Source: WFQV01 sp964611145
GTDB taxonomy: Bacteria; Bacteroidota; Ignavibacteria; Ignavibacteriales; Melioribacteraceae
Direction: 5' to 3'
Assembly: GCA_964611145.1 (NCBI GenBank)
Contig: CAZSYM010000056.1
Span: forward strand, 1 to 6,859
Length of the DNA: 6,859 nucleotides
The notes below the pieces were generated by a model. That model was not told where the DNA came from, did not search any database, and was given only the letters and a program-made list of their open reading frames with translations. Position 1 is the first letter of the stretch; each line of letters starts with the position of its first letter. The position numbers and the translations under genes are program-made. Of the stretch, positions 5,708-6,859 are shown one piece after another.

Positions 5708-6796
5708 ATGGAAAATCGAGTTTATAATTTTTATGCAGGACCGGCGGTATTGCCGGAAGAAGTGCTTTTGGAAGCGAAGGAAGATTTGCTTTCCTACAAA
5801 GGCACCGGAATGTCCGTGATGGAGATGAGCCACCGCTCCAAGACGTTCGACGAGATTATCAAAAATGCCGAAAGCGATTTGAGAAAGCTTTTGAATATTC
5901 CGGAAAATTATTCCGTCCTCTTTCTTCAAGGCGGAGCGACTCTTCAATTCTCGATGGTAGCGATGAATCTTATGCCTCCGAAGAATAAAGCCGATTATAT
6001 CAACACCGGCTCGTGGTCTAAGAAAGCTATCAAGGAAGCTAAAAGAGTCGGCGAGGTCAACATCGCTGCCTCCACGGAGGAAGAGAACTTTACACGCCTA
6101 CCGCGCCAGGACGAGTTGAAACTCGACCCCGAAGCTTCCTATGTTCATTTTACGTCCAACAACACCATTTTCGGAACGGAGTGGAAAAAAGAACCGGAAG
6201 TGGGCGACGTGCCGTTGGTTTGCGACGCTTCCTCCGATATTCTTAGCAGAAAAATTGACGTTTCGAAATACGCACTCATCTATGCTGGCGCTCAGAAAAA
6301 TATGGGACCTGCCGGTGCTTCCCTCGTGATTATTCGCAACGATATGTTGGAACGGAGTAGCGATTCCCTCCATACGTATTTGAATTATAAAACTCATGCG
6401 GAGAAAAACTCGCTTTATAACACTCCCCCGACGTTTACCGTTTATATCATCGGTCTGGTTTACAAGTGGTTGCTTAAAAACGGCGGATTGGAGGCAATGG
6501 AAAAATTAAATCGCGAAAAAGCCGATATGCTTTATAATTTTATTGACGAAAGCGATGGCTATTATAAAGGAACGGTTACGGTTAAGGAAGACCGCTCCTT
6601 GATGAATGTTACTTTTAGAATGCTGAACGAGGATCTCGAAAAGAAATTCGTTGCCGAAGCCACGGAAAAAGGATTTGTGGGATTGAAAGGGCACCGTTCC
6701 GTCGGCGGCTTGCGAGCCTCCATTTATAATGCTTTCCCCAAGAAAGGCGTTGAGGATTTGGTGGAATTCATGAAGGACTTTAAGAAAAATAATTAA
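5708..6796 (+). CDS. serC: Phosphoserine / phosphohydroxythreonine aminotransferase
   Basis: This 362-residue protein is a complete SerC, a PLP-dependent class V aminotransferase. It interconverts 3-phosphohydroxypyruvate and phosphoserine using glutamate, and in PLP synthesis converts the PdxB product to 4-phosphohydroxy-L-threonine. Visible residues follow E. coli SerC: NFYAGPAVLP at the N-terminus, H41-R42 in MSHRS, the cofactor loop GGATLQF (75-81), W103, D173 facing the pyridine nitrogen in CDASSDILSR, the Schiff-base Lys197 in YAGAQKNMGPAG, and the substrate-phosphate residues H329, R330 and R336 in GHRSVGGLRASIYNA. ATG at 5708 has AAGGA seven bases upstream. The 22-bp gap from DUF1015 implies co-transcription, and a strong terminator begins 20 bases past the stop, so it is the last gene. 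Whether it serves serine, PLP or both cannot be read from sequence, since SerC is normally dual-purpose. Confidence 0.96.
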   Translation: MENRVYNFYAGPAVLPEEVLLEAKEDLLSYKGTGMSVMEMSHRSKTFDEIIKNAESDLRKLLNIPENYSVLFLQGGATLQFSMVAMNLMPPKNKADYINTGSWSKKAIKEAKRVGEVNIAASTEEENFTRLPRQDELKLDPEASYVHFTSNNTIFGTEWKKEPEVGDVPLVCDASSDILSRKIDVSKYALIYAGAQKNMGPAGASLVIIRNDMLERSSDSLHTYLNYKTHAEKNSLYNTPPTFTVYIIGLVYKWLLKNGGLEAMEKLNREKADMLYNFIDESDGYYKGTVTVKEDRSLMNVTFRMLNEDLEKKFVAEATEKGFVGLKGHRSVGGLRASIYNAFPKKGVEDLVEFMKDFKKNN

Positions 6797-6815
6797 GTTG
6801 TTTATACTCTCTTTT

Positions 6816-6840
6816 AGGGGCGCTTTAGCGCCCTTTTTTT
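6816..6840 (+). terminator. Rho-independent terminator after serC
   Basis: A stem GGGCGC (6818-6823) pairs with GCGCCC (6828-6833) across a TTTA loop, followed by seven T residues (6834-6840). An A-U and a G-U pair can lengthen the stem. It starts 20 bases past the serC stop and closes the rightward transcription unit. Confidence 0.92.
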
Positions 6841-6859
6841 GTGCAGGAAACGAATAGGC

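Overview
The window is a compact bacterial chromosome segment. It carries three minus-strand genes and, divergently, four plus-strand genes, with no mobile element, RNA gene or CRISPR seen. The bacterial assignment rests on clear Shine-Dalgarno sequences before every gene, a classic Rho-independent terminator at 6816-6840, and bacterial-type PdxB and SerC. The DUF1015-serC linkage and the presence of XdhC and radical SAM genes would suit an anaerobe, but the lineage cannot be fixed from this sequence. Base composition looks even across the genes, so nothing suggests recent transfer.

Left arm (2034 down to 14, minus strand): a KaiC/RecA-like protein with degenerate Walker A and B motifs, then a COG0731-type radical SAM protein (TTG start, one base after the previous stop), then a small DUF59/MIP18-like protein that lacks cysteine. 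The last two overlap by 41 bp. The tight packing implies one transcript. All three families are recognisable but no function is established for this trio, and it is the least understood part of the window.

Middle (2035-2201): a 167-bp divergent control region. It holds a TTGACA box, a 6-6-6 dyad (GATTAT/ATAATC) overlapping possible -10 elements, and a short open frame ending in a GTGA overlap with the pdxB start.

Right arm (2202 to 6796, plus strand): pdxB (erythronate-4-phosphate dehydrogenase) and xdhC (molybdenum-hydroxylase maturation factor) are one base apart. A 123-bp gap follows, holding a weak promoter-like pair and a 12-bp palindrome. Then come a DUF1015 gene and serC, 22 bp apart, ending at the terminator.

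PdxB and SerC catalyse consecutive steps of DXP-dependent pyridoxal phosphate synthesis, and SerC also serves serine synthesis. The DUF1015 protein carries a DGHHR motif resembling that of ParB/sulfiredoxin-fold free serine kinases. The right arm may therefore be a phosphoserine/PLP module. XdhC does not fit this logic, and no molybdenum hydroxylase lies in the window.
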